From contig NZ_RHIB01000002.1 in NCBI RefSeq assembly GCF_003710255.1, positions 310,001 to 374,000 of the forward strand: a DNA stretch of 64,000 bases. The letters are read 5' to 3'. Positions 62,245-64,000 of the stretch are shown here, piece by piece (position 1 is the first letter of the stretch; the number at the start of each line of letters is the position of its first letter). The position numbers and the translations under genes are program-made. A model generated the notes under the pieces. It was not told where the DNA came from and did not search any database. It was given only the letters and a program-made list of their open reading frames with translations. Origin of the DNA: Alteribacter keqinensis. Lineage in GTDB: Bacteria > Bacillota > Bacilli > Bacillales > Salisediminibacteriaceae.

Positions 62245-63228
62245 CTAACACGACGACCTCTCGACCAGCTCGGTATCAAACGAGTAGCTTTCCTTCACCT
62301 GAACCCTTTCCAACACCTGAAAGATGACGTGGGAGGCGAGCTTTCCGATTTCGTATTTGGGCTGGCGCATCGTGGTTAATGGCGGTGAAAGGTATGGGGC
62401 AAGCTGGATGTCGTCAAACCCGATAATGGAGATATCACCAGGCACCCTGATCTCACTCTCTTTCAAGGCTTCCAGCCCGCCGATGGCCATTTCATCGTTG
62501 GCAAAGAAGATCGATTCGGGCATTTCACCCTGATGAATCAGCATTTTCGTCGCCTGATAGCCGCCCTCCTGTGTAAAGTTTCCGTTCAAAATCCACTTTG
62601 ACAAAGGCGTCTGCCCATGGTCCTTTAACGCGTTTAAGTACCCTTTATAACGATCGTTGCTGTCTGCAGAATTCGACGGACCGCTGATAAACGCCACCGA
62701 TTTTTTCCCGTTCCTGATCAGATAATCCGTGGCCTTGTACCCGCCGTTCACGTTGTTTACATTAATGCTGATAATATTAGGGTCACCGGTGACGTACCGG
62801 TCCAGCACTATGATGGGGAATCCTTCACGTGCCGACCCCTGGATGAAACTGTTTTCGATATTGTGCGCAAGCAGGATGACCCCATCTGTCCGGGTTTCCC
62901 GCAGAAATTTAACAGCCGTTGAGCTTTCGTCCCCGTAGGAGCTGCAGACGATCAGGTCATACCCTTTTTCCAGCACGAGCTCCTGGACGCCTCTGATCAG
63001 TTCGGAATAGAAAGGACCTGTAAGGTCGCTTAAAATCAATGCGATCGTTTTCGTTTTATTCTTTTTTAAATCCATAGCCAGGCCGTTTTTTCTGTAATTC
63101 AGCTCTTTTGCTGCTGCCAGGACTTTCTCTCTCGTTGAACCCTTTATTTTCTTATTTCCGCTCAATGCGTAGGAAGCCGTTGACACTGCCACTCCCGCCC
63201 GTTTCGCAACATCTTTAATTGTAGGCAT
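62245..63228 (-). CDS. LacI family transcriptional regulator
   Basis: DNA-binding repressor, 327 residues from ATG 63228, which follows AAAGGGGGGG; the frame runs on to 63279 without a better site. LacI helix-turn-helix TIKDVAKRAGVAVSTASYAL at the N-terminus, hinge, then a periplasmic-binding-protein-like ligand domain with IIGFDDIQLAPYLSPPLTTM near residue 266 (partial). It lies just downstream of a GH94-type gene and probably controls that catabolic operon, most of which is outside the window. Confidence 0.93.
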   Translation of the reverse strand: MPTIKDVAKRAGVAVSTASYALSGNKKIKGSTREKVLAAAKELNYRKNGLAMDLKKNKTKTIALILSDLTGPFYSELIRGVQELVLEKGYDLIVCSSYGDESSTAVKFLRETRTDGVILLAHNIENSFIQGSAREGFPIIVLDRYVTGDPNIISINVNNVNGGYKATDYLIRNGKKSVAFISGPSNSADSNDRYKGYLNALKDHGQTPLSKWILNGNFTQEGGYQATKMLIHQGEMPESIFFANDEMAIGGLEALKESEIRVPGDISIIGFDDIQLAPYLSPPLTTMRQPKYEIGKLASHVIFQVLERVQVKESYSFDTELVERSSC

Positions 63229-63302
63229 GGATTCCCCCCCTTTCTCTATGTAGCTGCCGGCCGGCTTCACCTGAGGCAAGCCGGCACCTTACAACTAATT
63301 TA

Positions 63303-64000
63303 CTACACAAAAACGTCTATTTCATTTTTTTCATCCGAATGGATGTGGGTTTTACTGATTTTTACCCCGCTGTTTCGGTACCGGTTGGAGAGCACACCGG
63401 ATGGTACCTCTTCCCCGTTGACGGTCACTCTGCCGCCGCTCGCGTTTTCTTCACCTGAAAGACGGTACCGAATCGTAACCGGACGCCCCCCGACTGCAAA
63501 CTCAAACGTGAGACCGTCCAGCCCTGCATCCAGTACCGGATCGAAAATAACCATGTCCCCTTCTTCCCGGACACCGAGTACATTCGACACCAGCTGATTC
63601 AGATAGATTCCCGGTCCGCTGGAATAGATGCGCCAGCCGCCTTTCACTTTAACCTGGCCGCTCTTTAGCTGGTCAAATTTCTCAGCCGCTTCGTAGCGGG
63701 TGTTGAACTTACCGTCGGAGCTACTGAAGTAGGCATTGCTCTGACGCATTTCGGCATTCGGCACCGCATCGCCGATTCCCACCGGGTTAATCACCTTCAG
63801 CGCTTCCCACGCCACTTTACCTTTGCCGATTTTCGCCATCGCTTCGATAAACCGGATGTGGGCGTGCACATACTGCAGGCCTATCTCCCTGCCGAAGTTC
63901 GCCGCCTGCTCGGCACGTTTAAAGTGCTTGCTCACACCACCGTCATAGCGGGCAGGCTTGTTCATGAGCCGCACCCCGTCGGGAAAATAAAGATGTTTTC
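63303..64000 (-). CDS. GH94-type glycoside phosphorylase, C-terminal part
   Basis: The frame is open to the right edge, so this is the C-terminal 232 residues. Segments FPDGVRLMNKPARYDGG, HAHIRFIEAMAKIG, NPVGIGDAVPNAEMRQSNAY and WRIYSSGPGIYLNQL resemble the (alpha/alpha)6 barrel end and C-terminal cap of GH94 phosphorylases (cellobiose/chitobiose/laminaribiose type), which split beta-glucosides with phosphate to give a sugar 1-phosphate. Substrate cannot be set from this part. It precedes the LacI regulator by 74 bases, same strand. Confidence 0.82.
   Translation of the reverse strand, partial: KHLYFPDGVRLMNKPARYDGGVSKHFKRAEQAANFGREIGLQYVHAHIRFIEAMAKIGKGKVAWEALKVINPVGIGDAVPNAEMRQSNAYFSSSDGKFNTRYEAAEKFDQLKSGQVKVKGGWRIYSSGPGIYLNQLVSNVLGVREEGDMVIFDPVLDAGLDGLTFEFAVGGRPVTIRYRLSGEENASGGRVTVNGEEVPSGVLSNRYRNSGVKISKTHIHSDEKNEIDVFV

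Overview
The window comes from a Gram-positive, Firmicute-type genome, most probably a Bacillaceae member from a soil, saline or alkaline habitat. Evidence: strong AGGAGG ribosome-binding sites, frequent TTG/GTG starts, lipoprotein solute-binding proteins, a TcaA/YvbJ-type protein, a YvrJ/sigma-O/RsoA-like module, ROK repressors and a LacI regulator. The surface proteins are rich in acidic residues. No rRNA, tRNA, CRISPR array or complete insertion sequence was recognised.

Layout. 1-1566: Na/Pi cotransporter (cut by the window edge) and a PhoU-like protein. 1668-4677: tripartite tricarboxylate transporter (tctCBA order). 4855-6659: GNAT acetyltransferase and a divergent LysR regulator. 6711-8480: secreted gamma-glutamyltransferase. 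8879-10596: GTPase plus an unrecognised partner. 11076-11426: DUF2512-type membrane protein. 11794-16965: sigma-54 activator followed by a near-perfect -24/-12 promoter and an operon for a YjiH-type transporter, a class-III aminotransferase and a ureohydrolase, probably for use of a guanidino acid. 17016-17515: decayed argininosuccinate-lyase-like pseudogene. 17756-20453: two convergent zinc-ribbon membrane proteins. 20833-24166: acetamidase/formamidase, secreted M14 carboxypeptidase and an alpha/beta hydrolase.

From 24 kb on, carbohydrate clusters dominate. Cluster 1 (24221-35323): GH43, GH2, GH1-like and a second GH43 enzyme, divergent from an ABC sugar importer, a DUF624 protein and a ROK regulator. 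Cluster 2 (39134-47748): secreted PIG-L/NEW3 protein, ROK regulator, argininosuccinate-lyase-like enzyme and ABC importer. Cluster 3 (49907-57307, minus strand): ROK repressor, ABC importer, two Gfo/Idh/MocA dehydrogenases and a ROK sugar kinase. Cluster 4 (62245-64000, minus strand): GH94-type phosphorylase (cut by the window edge) and a LacI regulator. Each ROK cluster has dyad operators next to recognisable sigma-A promoters, and all four solute-binding-protein genes are followed by a strong hairpin ahead of the next transporter gene.

Between clusters 1 and 2 (35497-38746) lies a compact accessory block: a 48-residue YvrJ-family gene, a divergent two-gene split sigma factor (sigma-O/RsoA type) whose shared upstream region holds a LexA-like box, a signal-less N-acetylmuramoyl-L-alanine amidase, and an Nmad3-type nucleotide-modification-associated protein. 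This is the best candidate for an interesting system. Other notable genes are an LPVTA-tailed alkaline phosphatase and a lamin-tail/phospholipase-D-like secreted protein.

Four dispersed short repeat families (A-D below) sit in the intergenic regions. Family A palindromes keep their pairing through compensatory changes.
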